Shown: positions 7,846-17,500 of the stretch, piece after piece
How positions within the stretch are numbered: the stretch's first letter is position 1
Layout: every line of letters starts with the position of its first letter
Origin: Pseudomonas huaxiensis
GTDB taxonomy: Bacteria > Pseudomonadota > Gammaproteobacteria > Pseudomonadales > Pseudomonadaceae
Direction of reading: 5' to 3'
DNA length: 64,000 nucleotides
Assembly: GCF_003231275.1 (NCBI RefSeq)
Contig: NZ_QKVL01000011.1
Coordinates: 103,789 to 167,788, forward strand
Position numbers and translations under genes: made by a program
The notes under the pieces: model-generated
Database searches by the model: none
Seen by the model: the letters and a program-made list of their open reading frames with translations, nothing else
What the model was told of the DNA's origin: nothing

Positions 7846-9852
7846 ATGCCCCGCGCCACCGACAGCAACACCAGCCTTTCCCTCACCGCCAGCGCCCTCA
7901 GCGACCTCTATCCGGAGTCGCTCAGTGGCGGTGAGATGCTCAACGGCCTGGGGCTGCAGGTGCTGCGTGGGTACGCCGACAGCGCCCTGACCCTGACCGA
8001 CGCGGTCGCCAGCCACCTCACCGCCACCCTGCACAACGACAGCAAACTGCGTCCGCTGGACGGCCTGATCGCCGAGGTTCACCAGTTGCCCGCCGACGCC
8101 AGTGCCGAGCGCTACCAGGTGGTGCTGCGACCGTGGCTGTGGTGGCTGAACCTGGCGAGCAACAATCGGGTGTTCCAGAACCTGTCCACCTCGGACATCG
8201 TCACCAGCCTGTTCGACGCCCATGGATTCAGCGACTACAAGCTGTCCCTGAATGGCAGCTACACGCCGCGGGAATACTGCGTGCAATACGGCGAAAGCGA
8301 CTTCGCCTTCGTCTGCCGCCTGCTGGAGGAAGAAGGGATCTTCTGGTTCTTCACCCATGAAGATGGCGTTCACACCCTGGTGCTGGCTGACAACAACGAA
8401 GCCTTTCCGGCCCTGCCCAACGGCGCGGCGGTGAGCTACCTCGGCCAGGGCATGGGCGGGCGCGAACTGCACGGCATCCGCTCCGGGCAACTGGTGCTGC
8501 AGGCGGTGGCCGGGGTCTATTCGGCCAGCGACTACGCCTTCACCACCCCGACCACCTCGCTGTACAGCAAGGCCGAGGCCAAGACCGGGCCGCGCACGGC
8601 GTACGAGCATCCCGGCGGCTACATCGAAAAATCCCGCGGCGATGCGCTGACCAAGCAGCGCGTCGACGGCCTGCGCACCCAGGAGAAACGCTTTGTCGGC
8701 GAGAGCGATTGCCGCTGGCTGGTGCCCGGTCATTACTTCACCCTCAGCGGCCATGACGACGCCAGCCTGAACATCGATTGGGTAGTCACCTCGGTGACCC
8801 ACGACGTCAGCCACGACAGCTACCGCAACCGCTTCGAAGCGATTCCCAAGGCCACCACCTACCGCCCGCAGCGGGTCACGCCGAAACCGCGCATGCACAC
8901 CCAGACCGCCACAGTGGTCGGCAAGTCCGGCGAGGAAATCTGGACCGACGAGTATGGCCGGATCAAGATCCAGTTCCCCTGGGACCGCGACGGCAAGAAC
9001 AACGAAACCAGCTCCTGCTGGGTCCGCGTGGTACTGCCCTGGACCGGCAAAAGCTTCGGCATGCAATTCGTGCCACGGGTCGGCCAGGAAGTGATCGTCA
9101 CCTTCATCGACGGCGACCCCGACCGGCCACTGGTCAGCGGCTGCGTCTACAACGGCGACAATTCAGTGCCCTGGACCCTGCCCGACAACCAGACCCAGTC
9201 GGGGATCAAGACCAACTCGTCCAAGGGCGGCGGCGGCTTCAACGCCCTGCGATTCGAAGACAAGAAGGACGCCGAGGAAGTCTTCCTGCAGGCGCAGAAA
9301 GACTTCAACACCAACGTCCTCAACGACACCACCGTGACCATCGGCCACGACGAAACCCAGACCGTCCAGAACGCTCGCACCCGTACGGTCAAGGAAGGCG
9401 ACGAAACCATCACCCTGGAAAAGGGCAAGCGCACCGTCGAAATCCAGACCGGCAGCGACAATCTCGACGTCAAGGACACCCGCACCGTCACCGTCGGCGG
9501 CGACCAGACCCACAAGACCGGTGGCAACTTCACCGAGAAGATTACCGGCGACTACGCCCTGACCATCGACGGCGACCTGACCATCAAAGTGACCGGCAAG
9601 ATCACCTTGCAGAGCGGCGCCAGCTTCACGGTCAAGAGCGGTGCCGACCTCGCCGTGCAGGCCAGCACCTCCATCGCACAGAAAGCCGGCACCTCGTTCG
9701 CCAACCAGGCCGGCACCTCGCTGGAGAACAAGGCCGGCACCACCATGACCAACGACGCCGGCATCAGCCTGACCAACAAGGGCGGCGCCGAACAGACCGT
9801 GGATGGCGGCGGCATGCTGACCATCAAGGGCGGCCTGGTGAAGGTCAATTGA
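7846..9852 (+). CDS. vgrG: VgrG (TssI), type VI secretion spike protein
   Basis: 668 residues. VgrG trimers form the membrane-puncturing spike on top of the Hcp tube. The N-terminal gp27-like part contains RYQVVLRPWLWWLNLASNNRVFQ and ESDFAFVCRLLEEEGIFWFF, both classic VgrG motifs. The gp5-like OB fold has IWTDEYGRIKIQFPWDRDGKNNE and WVRVVLPWTGKSFGMQFVPRVGQEV. The C-terminal third is a beta-helix of short T/V-rich repeats ending in GGLVKVN. No extra catalytic domain follows the spike, so any effector is probably carried by partners such as the next genes. The Shine-Dalgarno site is weak. The first ~60 residues look shorter than in many VgrGs. The next gene begins inside the stop codon region. 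Confidence 0.96.
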   Translation: MPRATDSNTSLSLTASALSDLYPESLSGGEMLNGLGLQVLRGYADSALTLTDAVASHLTATLHNDSKLRPLDGLIAEVHQLPADASAERYQVVLRPWLWWLNLASNNRVFQNLSTSDIVTSLFDAHGFSDYKLSLNGSYTPREYCVQYGESDFAFVCRLLEEEGIFWFFTHEDGVHTLVLADNNEAFPALPNGAAVSYLGQGMGGRELHGIRSGQLVLQAVAGVYSASDYAFTTPTTSLYSKAEAKTGPRTAYEHPGGYIEKSRGDALTKQRVDGLRTQEKRFVGESDCRWLVPGHYFTLSGHDDASLNIDWVVTSVTHDVSHDSYRNRFEAIPKATTYRPQRVTPKPRMHTQTATVVGKSGEEIWTDEYGRIKIQFPWDRDGKNNETSSCWVRVVLPWTGKSFGMQFVPRVGQEVIVTFIDGDPDRPLVSGCVYNGDNSVPWTLPDNQTQSGIKTNSSKGGGGFNALRFEDKKDAEEVFLQAQKDFNTNVLNDTTVTIGHDETQTVQNARTRTVKEGDETITLEKGKRTVEIQTGSDNLDVKDTRTVTVGGDQTHKTGGNFTEKITGDYALTIDGDLTIKVTGKITLQSGASFTVKSGADLAVQASTSIAQKAGTSFANQAGTSLENKAGTTMTNDAGISLTNKGGAEQTVDGGGMLTIKGGLVKVN

Positions 9853-10400
9853 AGGCCCCGAACGTGACCAAGGGCGACGCCTTCCGCCTGCAGCGCGGCG
9901 ACGCGCAGTTGACCGGGCGCCTGCACGAACAGGCGCTCAACGGCCCGTTGCGCATCGAAGAGCATGGCCGGCCACAGGCCAACCTCAGTTACGCCGGCGG
10001 CCTGTTGCAGGGTGTGAGCCAGACTTATCACCCCAATGGCCGGCTGTCCGCGCAACTGCCCTACCAGAATGATCGCCTCGAAGGCGTCGCCAGCTTCTAC
10101 TCCACCGAAGGGCAACTGCTGCGCTCAGCCACCTACCGCAAGGGCCTGTTGCAGGGTGAAGCGGTCACCTATTTCCCGGATGGCGCGGTGGCCGAGCGCG
10201 AGCTGTACAACAACGGCGTCCGCGAGGGCCTGCTGCAGCGCTTTCATCCCAACGGCAAGCTGGCGTTGAAGGCGCACTACCTCAACGGCCAGTTGCTTGA
10301 TCCCGGGCAGCGCTATGCCGAAGACGGCCGGCCGCTGAATGCGGCGGGCAAGCCGGTGTCGCGGTTGAAGTGGTGGTGGACGAATGGGACGGAGGAGTGA
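9849..10400 (+). CDS. MORN-repeat (YwqK-like) protein encoded after vgrG
   Basis: 183 residues if it starts at the TTG at 9849, which overlaps the vgrG stop and has GTGAAGG just upstream; a GTG at 9864 would give 178. The middle consists of about five imperfect 23-residue repeats with the pattern YHPNGRLSAQLPYQNDRLEG, the MORN-variant fold annotated as YwqK-type antitoxin in many genomes. There is no signal peptide or membrane segment. Direct coupling to vgrG suggests a T6SS role, such as an effector adaptor, immunity protein or cargo, but none of these is shown by sequence. No classical toxin domain is visible next to it. Confidence 0.8.
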   Translation: MKAPNVTKGDAFRLQRGDAQLTGRLHEQALNGPLRIEEHGRPQANLSYAGGLLQGVSQTYHPNGRLSAQLPYQNDRLEGVASFYSTEGQLLRSATYRKGLLQGEAVTYFPDGAVAERELYNNGVREGLLQRFHPNGKLALKAHYLNGQLLDPGQRYAEDGRPLNAAGKPVSRLKWWWTNGTEE

Positions 10401-10410
10401 TGTAGGCCCC

Positions 10411-10482
10411 CATCGCTGGCAAGCCAGCTCCCACAGTGACCGGGTGCACCAAAAACCTGTGGGAGCTGGCTTGCCAGCGATG
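10411..10482. repeat. REPIN (inverted pair of REP elements, type with GTGGGAGCTGGCTTGCCAGC)
   Basis: The sequence CATCGCTGGCAAGCCAGCTC at 10411-10430 recurs as its reverse complement at 10463-10482, within GTGGGAGCTGGCTTGCCAGC. The two palindromic REPs face each other across a short spacer, the structure mobilised by RAYT transposases in Pseudomonas. It lies directly after the MORN gene and may also act as a bidirectional mRNA end. Confidence 0.9.
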
Positions 10483-10490
10483 GGCATGGG

Positions 10491-10590
10491 TATCTACACG
10501 TCTTGCAGGCGATCGCAAAACGTCAGCCACCTGCAATCCTGTGGGAGCGGTGACCTGACGCTTTTTGCTTGCCCGCGAGATGTGTAGATA
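10491..10590. repeat. Inverted repeat enclosing a degenerate REP
   Basis: TATCTACACGTC (10491-10502) pairs with GATGTGTAGATA (10579-10590), 11 of 12 bases. Between them, TGTGGGAGCG and GCTTGCCCGCGAGATG look like the two halves of a REP split by about 16 foreign bases (GTGACCTGACGCTTTT). The whole fills the gap between the convergent MORN and PAAR-like genes. Function unknown; it could be a decayed REPIN copy or a shared transcription end. Confidence 0.5.
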
Positions 10591-10618
10591 TCCGTGCAGC
10601 GATGGGGCACCGCAATCC

Positions 10619-11014
10619 TCAGGGAATCAGCATCTGCACCTGACCCGGCATCCCGATCTTGATCATCCCCGCCCAGTTGCACATCAACATGCTATTGGCA
10701 TCCAGCGCCGGCATGCTGCCCAGCAGCACCGTCGGCGCGCCACCGGGAATCCATGGCGCGGCGGTGGCGGGAATGCACGGCATCGGCGTCAACACGCCGA
10801 GGGCCGCAGCGGTGGCGGCAGCGACCATCGGGTTGGCAATGCTCATGCAGGTGCCAAAGGTGGCAATGTTCACCAGCGGGATATGGTCCATGATCGTCGC
10901 CGCCGGCATTCCGCCAGCCATCACCCGATTGACCGGCAGCACATTCAGCACGCATGGCGCGGCACCGAAGCTGCATTGCAGCGTGGCGCCAGAGCAGACC
11001 TGGGGGCACGACAT
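10619..11014 (-). CDS. DUF4280 PAAR-like protein, T6SS spike tip
   Basis: 131 residues starting MSCPQVCSGATLQCSFG; the start has GGGAGAAAGGG just upstream. The short glycine-, alanine-, proline- and methionine-rich sequence with early cysteines and repeated VNxxTFGxCxSxANP and GGAPTVLLGSMPAL-type segments matches the DUF4280 PAAR-like family. PAAR-like proteins cap VgrG and sharpen or load the spike. It is convergent to vgrG and the MORN gene rather than in their operon, so it has its own promoter. No toxin extension is present, so it is a bare tip. Confidence 0.85.
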   Translation of the reverse strand: MSCPQVCSGATLQCSFGAAPCVLNVLPVNRVMAGGMPAATIMDHIPLVNIATFGTCMSIANPMVAAATAAALGVLTPMPCIPATAAPWIPGGAPTVLLGSMPALDANSMLMCNWAGMIKIGMPGQVQMLIP

Positions 11015-11231
11015 CCCTTTCTCCCGATAGGTTGAGTGGGTCGACTTTAGCCCATTTGTAGGAAATTTCCCTAGCGCTTGATTCGCGACAAACCCATACC
11101 TTGATCGCCGCTGAGCCTTGCCGCCCGCGCATGCAGTAGCTCTTGCACCTCATATTCCTAATTCGAATAAATTTATCTTTATTAAGAATTGGACTGAATA
11201 TGCATCCCACTCTAAAAATCCCCCGCATCCC

Positions 11232-11257
11232 GAACAGTGTTCACCCGACAACTGTTC
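11232..11257. promoter_or_regulatory. Tandem GAACAGT-type elements, candidate SfnR upstream activator sites
   Basis: A perfect palindrome GAACAGTGTTC (11232-11242) is followed by GACAACTGTTC (11247-11257), whose complement reads GAACAGTTGTC. Their centres are 15 bases apart and lie about -144 and -129 from the predicted sigma54 start at 11381, the usual distance for an enhancer-binding protein. The same GAACAGTTG core occurs at -127 of the facing sulfur operon. Binding by SfnR is inference. Confidence 0.55.
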
Positions 11258-11354
11258 GCCCACCAACACCCGATCAACACTTGCGGCGCTCAAGCAACAC
11301 AGCCACCGCCGAATAAATCGCCCAACACGTTGATTTACAACGAATTAAACAAAC

Positions 11355-11370
11355 TGGAACGGCTCTTGCT
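11355..11370 (+). promoter_or_regulatory. Sigma54 (-24/-12) promoter of the msuE/sfnE operon
   Basis: TGGAACGGCTCTTGCT matches the consensus TGGCACG-N4-TTGCW in all positions but one, with GG and GC exactly 12 apart. Expected transcription start is about 11381, 27 bases before the FMN reductase start. The operon encodes its own sigma54 activator (13189-14289). Confidence 0.85.
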
Positions 11371-11407
11371 CCACCCAGGCAACTCACTCCGCCAAGGAAC
11401 CTGAATC

Positions 11408-11977
11408 ATGAGCACCGCTTTCAACATCGTCGCTGTTTCCGGTGGGGCCTGGCGCCCTTCCCGCACCCTGGTCCTGACCGAGGCGCTGATCGTCGCGCTT
11501 GGCCAGCACCTGGATTTCAACGTGCAGGTCATCGAACTGGGCGATATCGCCCGTCCGGTCGGTGGCGCCCTGTCCCGCGCCGAACTGCCGGCTGATGTGG
11601 AAGCGCAGTTGGTGGCCATCGAACAGGCCGACCTGTTGATCGTCGCCGCCCCGGTCTATCGCGGTTCGTATCCGGGCCAGTTCAAGCACCTGTTCGACCT
11701 GATCGGCCAAGACGCGTTGATCGACACCCCGGTGCTGCTGGCCGCCACCGGCGGCAGTGAGCGCCACGCGCTGGTCATCGATCATCAACTGCGCCCGCTG
11801 TTCAGCTTCTTCCAGGCCCTGACCCTGCCGATCGGCGTGTACGCCGCCCAGGCCGATTTCACCGACTACCAGATCACCAGCCCGGCCCTGCAGGCGCGTA
11901 TCGCCCTGGCCGCTGAGCGTGCCGCCGCGACACTGGCCGGCGTGGTCACCGACAGCGCCCTGCGCAAGATCGCCTGA
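11408..11977 (+). CDS. msuE: NADH-dependent FMN reductase, MsuE/SfnE type
   Basis: 189 residues of flavodoxin-like NADPH-dependent FMN reductase fold. It supplies FMNH2 to two-component monooxygenases that release sulfite from sulfonates or oxidise sulfones. Strong family signs are FNIVAVSGGAWRPSRTLVL (flavin phosphate loop), the PVYRGSYPGQFKHLFDL segment and the LLAATGGSERHALVIDHQLRPLFSFFQA block, which is nearly diagnostic of MsuE. First gene of an operon with a sigma54 promoter; the SfnC-type gene starts 5 bases after its stop. Gene order FMN reductase, oxidoreductase, sigma54 activator is that of sfnECR in P. putida, so sfnE is an equally good name. Confidence 0.92.
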   Translation: MSTAFNIVAVSGGAWRPSRTLVLTEALIVALGQHLDFNVQVIELGDIARPVGGALSRAELPADVEAQLVAIEQADLLIVAAPVYRGSYPGQFKHLFDLIGQDALIDTPVLLAATGGSERHALVIDHQLRPLFSFFQALTLPIGVYAAQADFTDYQITSPALQARIALAAERAAATLAGVVTDSALRKIA

Positions 11978-11982
11978 GGCAG

Positions 11983-13179
11983 ATGTCGACCATGAACCTG
12001 CCTTCGCGCAACACCCTGCAAACCCCTGTGCAAATCGCCCGCGAGCTGGCCGCGCAATTCGCCGAGACGGCTGTCGAGCGCGACGCCCGTGGCGGCACGC
12101 CCAAGGCTGAACGTGACGCGCTGCGCGCCAGCGGTCTGCTCGGCCTGGTGATCCCGACCCAATATGGCGGCCTCGGCGCCACCTGGAGCGAAACCTTCGA
12201 AGTGGTACGCCAGTTCGCCCGAGTCGACAGCTCCATCGCCCATGTCTTCGGTTTCCAGCACCTGATGCTCGCCACCGTGCGCCTGTTCTCCCGCCCCGAG
12301 CAGTGGGAGCCGTGGTTCGAACTGACCGCGCGCAAGGACTGGTTCTGGGGCAACGCGCTCAACCCGCTGGACACCCGCACCGTGGTCAAGCGCTTCGACG
12401 GCTGGTGCGAGTTCTCCGGCAAGAAGAGCTTCTGCTCAGGCGCCAGCGACTCGGAAATGCTGATCGCCTCGGCGGTCGATGAAAGCGCTGGCGGCAAGCT
12501 GCTGATCGCCGCCATCCCCAGCGGCCGCACCGGCATCACCCTGCACGGCGACTGGGACAATATCGGCCAGCGCCAGACCGACAGCGGCAGCGCCACCTTC
12601 GAGCGCGTACGCGTCGAACACAGCGAACTGTTGCTCGATCCGGGCCCGTTGAGCACGCCGTTCGCCTGCCTGCGGCCACTGATCGCGCAACTGCATTTCG
12701 CCAATATGTTCCTCGGCATCACCGAAGGCGCCTTCGAAGAAGCCCGCCAGTACACCCTCAACGAAAGCCGTCCGTGGTTCCGTTCCACCGCCCGACACAG
12801 CAGCGAAGACCCGCACGTGCTGCGCCATTACGGCGAGTTCTGGGTCGGCCTGGAATGCGTGCGCCTGCTGATCGAACGGGCCGCCGACCTGCTCGACCGC
12901 GCCTGGGCCAAGGAGCACGCCCTCGGCGCCGAGGAGCGCGCGCAACTGGCGCTGGCCATCGGCACCGCCAAGGTGGCCGCCACCCGCCATGGCCTGGATA
13001 TCTGCAACCGCCTGTTCGAAGTCACCGGCGCCCGCGCCACCCATGCGTCGCTGCGTTTCGACCGGCACTGGCGCAACCTGCGCACCCAGACCCTGCACGA
13101 CCCGCTGGATTACCGCATCCACGAACTGGGCGAGTGGGCGCTGAACGGTACGCGCCCTACCCCGACCTTCTACTCATAA
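11983..13179 (+). CDS. sfnC: SfnC/MsuC-type FMNH2-dependent sulfur-compound monooxygenase (acyl-CoA dehydrogenase fold)
   Basis: 398 residues of the acyl-CoA dehydrogenase superfamily, DszC/SfnB branch. N-terminal helical domain with LRASGLLGLVIPTQYGGLGA, middle beta domain (WGNALNPLD, FSGKKSFCSGASDS) and C-terminal helical domain with RATHASLRFDRHWRNLRTQTLHDPLDYRIHELGEWALNG. The RFDRHWRNLRTQTLHDP block is shared with DszC and SfnB and differs from true acyl-CoA dehydrogenases, pointing to FMNH2-dependent oxygenation at sulfur. MsuC oxidises methanesulfinate; SfnC acts in dimethyl sulfone use. Position between the FMN reductase and sfnR favours SfnC. Substrate cannot be fixed from sequence. 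Confidence 0.85.
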   Translation: MSTMNLPSRNTLQTPVQIARELAAQFAETAVERDARGGTPKAERDALRASGLLGLVIPTQYGGLGATWSETFEVVRQFARVDSSIAHVFGFQHLMLATVRLFSRPEQWEPWFELTARKDWFWGNALNPLDTRTVVKRFDGWCEFSGKKSFCSGASDSEMLIASAVDESAGGKLLIAAIPSGRTGITLHGDWDNIGQRQTDSGSATFERVRVEHSELLLDPGPLSTPFACLRPLIAQLHFANMFLGITEGAFEEARQYTLNESRPWFRSTARHSSEDPHVLRHYGEFWVGLECVRLLIERAADLLDRAWAKEHALGAEERAQLALAIGTAKVAATRHGLDICNRLFEVTGARATHASLRFDRHWRNLRTQTLHDPLDYRIHELGEWALNGTRPTPTFYS

Positions 13180-13188
13180 GGCCCGTCC

Positions 13189-14289
<1,101 letters not shown>

Positions 14290-14351
14290 ATTCCTAGAAA
14301 CACCGCTGCCACGCGTGCCTCTCAATCAACGATGGCAATGAGGACAATTTG

Positions 14352-15488
14352 ATGAGTCTCGATATTTTCTGGTTCCTGCCGACGTCCGGCGACACCCGCT
14401 ACCTCGGCCACTCGGCCAGTGGCCGGCCGGCAACCAATGCCTACATGCGGCAGATCGCCGTGGCCGCCGACCAGCTCGGCTACGACGGCCTGCTGATTCC
14501 CACCGGCGCCAGTTGCCTGGACCCATGGGTCACTGCCGCCAGCCTGGTACCGGTGACCCAGCGGATCAAACTGCTGGTGGCCCTGCGCACTTCACTGGGC
14601 AATCCCACCGCGTCAGCGCGCCAGGCCGCCAGCCTGGACCAGGCCAGCAACGGTCGCCTGCTGCTCAACGTGGTGCCCGGCGGTGATGCCACCGAACTGG
14701 CCGCCGATGGCGTGTTCCTCAAGCACGACGAACGCTACGAAGCCTCGGACGAATTCCTGACCATCTGGCGCCGTCTGCTGGAAGGCGAGAACGTCGATTT
14801 CGAAGGCAAGCACCTCAAGGTGGAAGGCGCGCAGAACTTCTTCCCGCCCGTGCAGAAACCCTACCCGCCGTTGTACTTCGGCGGCTCGTCGCCAGCGGCG
14901 CATGAGCTCGCGGCCAAGCATGTCGACGCCTACCTGACCTGGGGCGAGCCGCCGGCAGCGGTCGCCGAGAAGATCGCCGACGTCCGCGCCCGCGCCGCCA
15001 AACATGGTCGCACCGTGCGCTTCGGTGTGCGCCTGCACGTCATCGTGCGCGAAACCAACGAAGCCGCCTGGGCCGCCGCCGACGAACTGATCAGCCACCT
15101 GGACGAAGACACCATCGCCGCGGCACAGGCCAACTACGCCAAGATGGACTCCGAAGGCCAGCGGCGCATGGCCGCCCTGCACGGCGGCGACCGCAACAAA
15201 CTGGAAGTGGCGCCGAACCTGTGGGCCGGCGTTGGCCTGGTGCGTGGCGGTGCCGGCACCGCGCTGGTGGGCGACCCGGAAACCGTCGCCGCACGCCTGC
15301 TGGAATACGCCGACCTGGGCGTCGACAGCTTCGTACTCTCCGGCTACCCGCACCTGGAAGAAGCCTACCGTTTCGCCGAACTGGTGTTCCCGCTGCTGCC
15401 GGGCAAGGGCAAGGTCACCGTGGACGGCGCCTTCACCGGCGGCGCGTTCGATATCCGTGCCGGCAAAGGCAAGGAGCAGGCGGCATGA
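14352..15488 (+). CDS. SsuD/MsuD-family FMNH2-dependent alkanesulfonate monooxygenase paralogue
   Basis: 378 residues from the ATG at 14352, with AGGA seven bases upstream. TIM-barrel luciferase-like monooxygenase that splits the C-S bond of sulfonates with FMNH2 and O2. Very close to SsuD over [22 protein letters not shown] (conserved Cys55), [11 protein letters not shown] (Arg and His), [20 protein letters not shown] and [12 protein letters not shown] (Tyr). It departs from E. coli SsuD, as I recall it, in the first active-site loop: PTHGDGHYLG becomes [10 protein letters not shown], so His12 and His16 are Ser and Arg. That suggests a different substrate. The stop overlaps the amidohydrolase start (ATGA). 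Not SfnG, whose N-terminus differs. Follows sfnR by 62 bases, probably same operon. Confidence 0.88.
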   Translation: MSLDIFWFLPTSGDTRYLGHSASGRPATNAYMRQIAVAADQLGYDGLLIPTGASCLDPWVTAASLVPVTQRIKLLVALRTSLGNPTASARQAASLDQASNGRLLLNVVPGGDATELAADGVFLKHDERYEASDEFLTIWRRLLEGENVDFEGKHLKVEGAQNFFPPVQKPYPPLYFGGSSPAAHELAAKHVDAYLTWGEPPAAVAEKIADVRARAAKHGRTVRFGVRLHVIVRETNEAAWAAADELISHLDEDTIAAAQANYAKMDSEGQRRMAALHGGDRNKLEVAPNLWAGVGLVRGGAGTALVGDPETVAARLLEYADLGVDSFVLSGYPHLEEAYRFAELVFPLLPGKGKVTVDGAFTGGAFDIRAGKGKEQAA

Positions 15489-16333
15489 AGATCATCGACC
15501 TGCGCTGCCGCCCGGCGTATCTGCACCCGTTCTTCGGCGGCGTGCCGGGCTCGCCCGAGCACGACACCGCACGCTGGCTGAACCGCCGCGTCGGCACCCG
15601 TGGCGCGGACAACCACTTCGAGCGCTCACTGACCCAGGAAGGCTTCCTCGGCGAGGTACGCGAGGCCGGGCTGTACAAGGCTGCGGTGGTGGGTCGGCAC
15701 ACGCCGTCCCAGCACCTGTCCAACGACCTGATCCACAGCGTGGTGAACGGCCACGCCGAACTGATCGGCGTGGGCGCGGTGGAGCCGGTGCTGCTGGGGA
15801 TCGAAGGCGCGATCGCCGAGATCGACCGCGCCATCGACGTCCTTGGTCTGCTTGCCATCGACCTTGAGCCAGGCTTCGCCGAGCCGGCGCGGCAAGCGGA
15901 TGATCCGCTGTACTGGCCGATCTACGAACACCTGCAAAAACGCGGCGTGCCGCTGTTCATCATGAGCGGCCCGACCACCCCGGACCCGGCCTACAACGAC
16001 CCCGGCCGCCTGGCCGTGGTGGCCCGGGCGTTTCCCGAGCTGAAGATCGTCGCCAGCCATGGCTACTGGCCGAACGTGCAACAGGCGATCGGCGTGGCGT
16101 TCCGCTACGACAACATCCACCTGCTGCCGGACATGTACCTGTTCCAGGCGGGCAGCGAAGCGTATGTGCAGGCGGCCAACGGCTTTTTGGCCGACCAGTT
16201 GCTGTTCGGGTCTTCGTACACCTTCCGGCCGATCGCGCAGAGCATCGAGGATGCGCAGAAGCTGGGGTTCAAGGATGAGGTGGTGGAGAAGTTCTTCTAC
16301 GGTAATGCGGCCAGGATTCTGAATCTGGCGTAA
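15485..16333 (+). CDS. Amidohydrolase family 2 protein
   Basis: 282 residues, metal-dependent hydrolase of the Amidohydro_2 (ACMSD-like) group. It opens [19 protein letters not shown]; the usual metal-binding HxH after the first strand is here RCRP, so the first metal site looks altered. Later family signs are [33 protein letters not shown] with its conserved His, and [11 protein letters not shown], where many relatives have GSDxP. Members hydrolyse or decarboxylate small ring or acyl compounds. The ATGA overlap with the SsuD-like gene implies stoichiometric, coupled function, perhaps processing the desulfonated product or unmasking the sulfonate. Substrate unknown. Confidence 0.82.
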   Translation: MKIIDLRCRPAYLHPFFGGVPGSPEHDTARWLNRRVGTRGADNHFERSLTQEGFLGEVREAGLYKAAVVGRHTPSQHLSNDLIHSVVNGHAELIGVGAVEPVLLGIEGAIAEIDRAIDVLGLLAIDLEPGFAEPARQADDPLYWPIYEHLQKRGVPLFIMSGPTTPDPAYNDPGRLAVVARAFPELKIVASHGYWPNVQQAIGVAFRYDNIHLLPDMYLFQAGSEAYVQAANGFLADQLLFGSSYTFRPIAQSIEDAQKLGFKDEVVEKFFYGNAARILNLA

Positions 16334-16356
16334 CACTCCCAGGGCCCATGGCCCCC

Positions 16357-16430
16357 TGTGGGAGCTGGCTTGCCAGCGATGGCTATAGTGACTTCACTGA
16401 TGCTATCGCTGGCACGCCAGCTCCCACAGG
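16357..16430. repeat. REPIN between convergent amidohydrolase and metN genes
   Basis: CTGTGGGAGCTGGCTTGCCA with following GCGAT (from 16357) and its near-perfect complement TATCGCTGGCACGCCAGCTC plus CCACAG (16404-16429) form an inverted pair of the same REP family as at 10411. It sits between two convergent operons and may serve as a shared transcript end. Confidence 0.9.
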
Positions 16431-16454
16431 GATAGAGCAAGGACTGGGATTTGC

Positions 16455-17456
16455 TCAGGCCTGCTCGATCCGGTCCGCCAGTTCCCTGATGCTTTCCAGA
16501 TCCACCTTGCCAACCGCCACCCGCAACCGCCCCAGCGCCCGCCCCTGAATCCGCTCCACCCCGCCCTGTACCAGCCGCAGCCCCGGCAACGCCGCCGACA
16601 ACGCTGCAAGATCAGGCTCCAGCCCGCGCTCACCGGTGTAATGCAGATCCAGCAACACCTCGCCCTCGGCGCTCCGTGCGCTGTCTTCGACGTGCTCGGA
16701 GCCGGCCAGCAGAATCCGGCTCACTTCATGTTTCGGATCACCGAACACCCGCCACACCTCGCCCTGCTCCACCACCTGCCCGCGCTCCAGCACCGCTACG
16801 CGGTGACAGAGGTCACGGATCACTTCCATTTCATGGGTGATGAGCACGATGGTCAGGCCCAGGCGCCGGTTGATGTCGCGCAGCAGTTGCAGGATTGCCT
16901 GGGTGCTTTCCGGGTCGAGCGCCGAAGTGGCTTCGTCGCACAGCAGAATCTGTGGTTCCAGCACCAGCGCGCGGGCGATACCGACGCGCTGTTTCTGCCC
17001 ACCCGACAACTGTGCCGGGTACGCATCGCGGCGCTCGACCAGGCCGACCAGTTGCAACAACTCATCGACCCGGCGTAGCCGTTCCGCCGCCGCCACACCG
17101 GCCATACGCAGCGGCAGTTCGATGTTCTCGGCGACGGTGCGGGTGGCCATCAGGTTGAAGTGCTGGAAGATCATCGCCACCTGCCGGCGCAGCGGGCGCA
17201 GCTGTGTGGTGCTCAAGGCCGCGATGTCCTGGCCGTTGATCAACACCTGGCCGGTGCTGGGGGTTTCGAGGCGGTTGATCAGTCGCAGCAACGAAGACTT
17301 TCCGGCGCCGCTGCGGCCGATGATGCCGAAGATTTCACCGCGCTGGACCTGCAGGTCGATGTCCTGGAGGGCGGTGAGATTGCCGTAGCGTTTGCCGATC
17401 CCGCGTAGTTGCAGAGGAATGACGGAGGCGAGGATTTCCTGAGAGAAGCGGGTCAC
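16455..17456 (-). CDS. metN: MetN, methionine-type ABC importer ATPase
   Basis: 333 residues from a GTG start at 17456; no ATG is close. ABC ATPase with Walker [10 protein letters not shown], signature LSGGQKQR, Walker [14 protein letters not shown] and H-loop ITHEM. The C-terminal ~80 residues ([23 protein letters not shown] onward) form the NIL/ACT-like domain that in MetN binds methionine and inhibits transport. It is the last gene of the operon, cut off from metQ by a 123-base gap with a REPIN. With SfnB-type and flavin monooxygenase genes upstream it probably energises uptake of methionine or another reduced or oxidised sulfur compound. Confidence 0.9.
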   Translation of the reverse strand: MTRFSQEILASVIPLQLRGIGKRYGNLTALQDIDLQVQRGEIFGIIGRSGAGKSSLLRLINRLETPSTGQVLINGQDIAALSTTQLRPLRRQVAMIFQHFNLMATRTVAENIELPLRMAGVAAAERLRRVDELLQLVGLVERRDAYPAQLSGGQKQRVGIARALVLEPQILLCDEATSALDPESTQAILQLLRDINRRLGLTIVLITHEMEVIRDLCHRVAVLERGQVVEQGEVWRVFGDPKHEVSRILLAGSEHVEDSARSAEGEVLLDLHYTGERGLEPDLAALSAALPGLRLVQGGVERIQGRALGRLRVAVGKVDLESIRELADRIEQA

Positions 17457-17500
17457 GATCTGAACACTCTGGTTGGTTGAGCACTAAGGGCCTCTGCGAC

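Larger units (their letters stand above)
11015..11407. other. AT-rich divergent intergenic region between PAAR-like gene and sulfur operon
   Basis: 393 bases without a convincing gene. The part from about 11150 to 11350 is clearly richer in A and T than its surroundings. It holds the sigma54 promoter and upstream elements listed separately for the msuE-like operon and presumably the promoter of the PAAR-like gene, for which I cannot choose clear -35 and -10 boxes. Confidence 0.6.

Noticed and set aside
8778..9848. In-frame upstream extension of the MORN protein into vgrG
   Set aside because: The extension is Arg/His/Gln/Pro-rich shadow of vgrG in another frame; repeats and similarity begin only after the TTG at 9849.
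10659..11030. Forward open frame opposite the PAAR-like gene
   Set aside because: The minus strand has a strong ribosome site and a DUF4280 match; the forward frame has neither.
14352..15488. Naming the SsuD-like gene sfnG
   Set aside because: SfnG, as I recall it, begins differently; this protein aligns with SsuD along its whole length.
16357..16430. REP pairs read as CRISPR repeats
   Set aside because: Only single inverted pairs occur, with no regular direct-repeat/spacer series and no cas genes.
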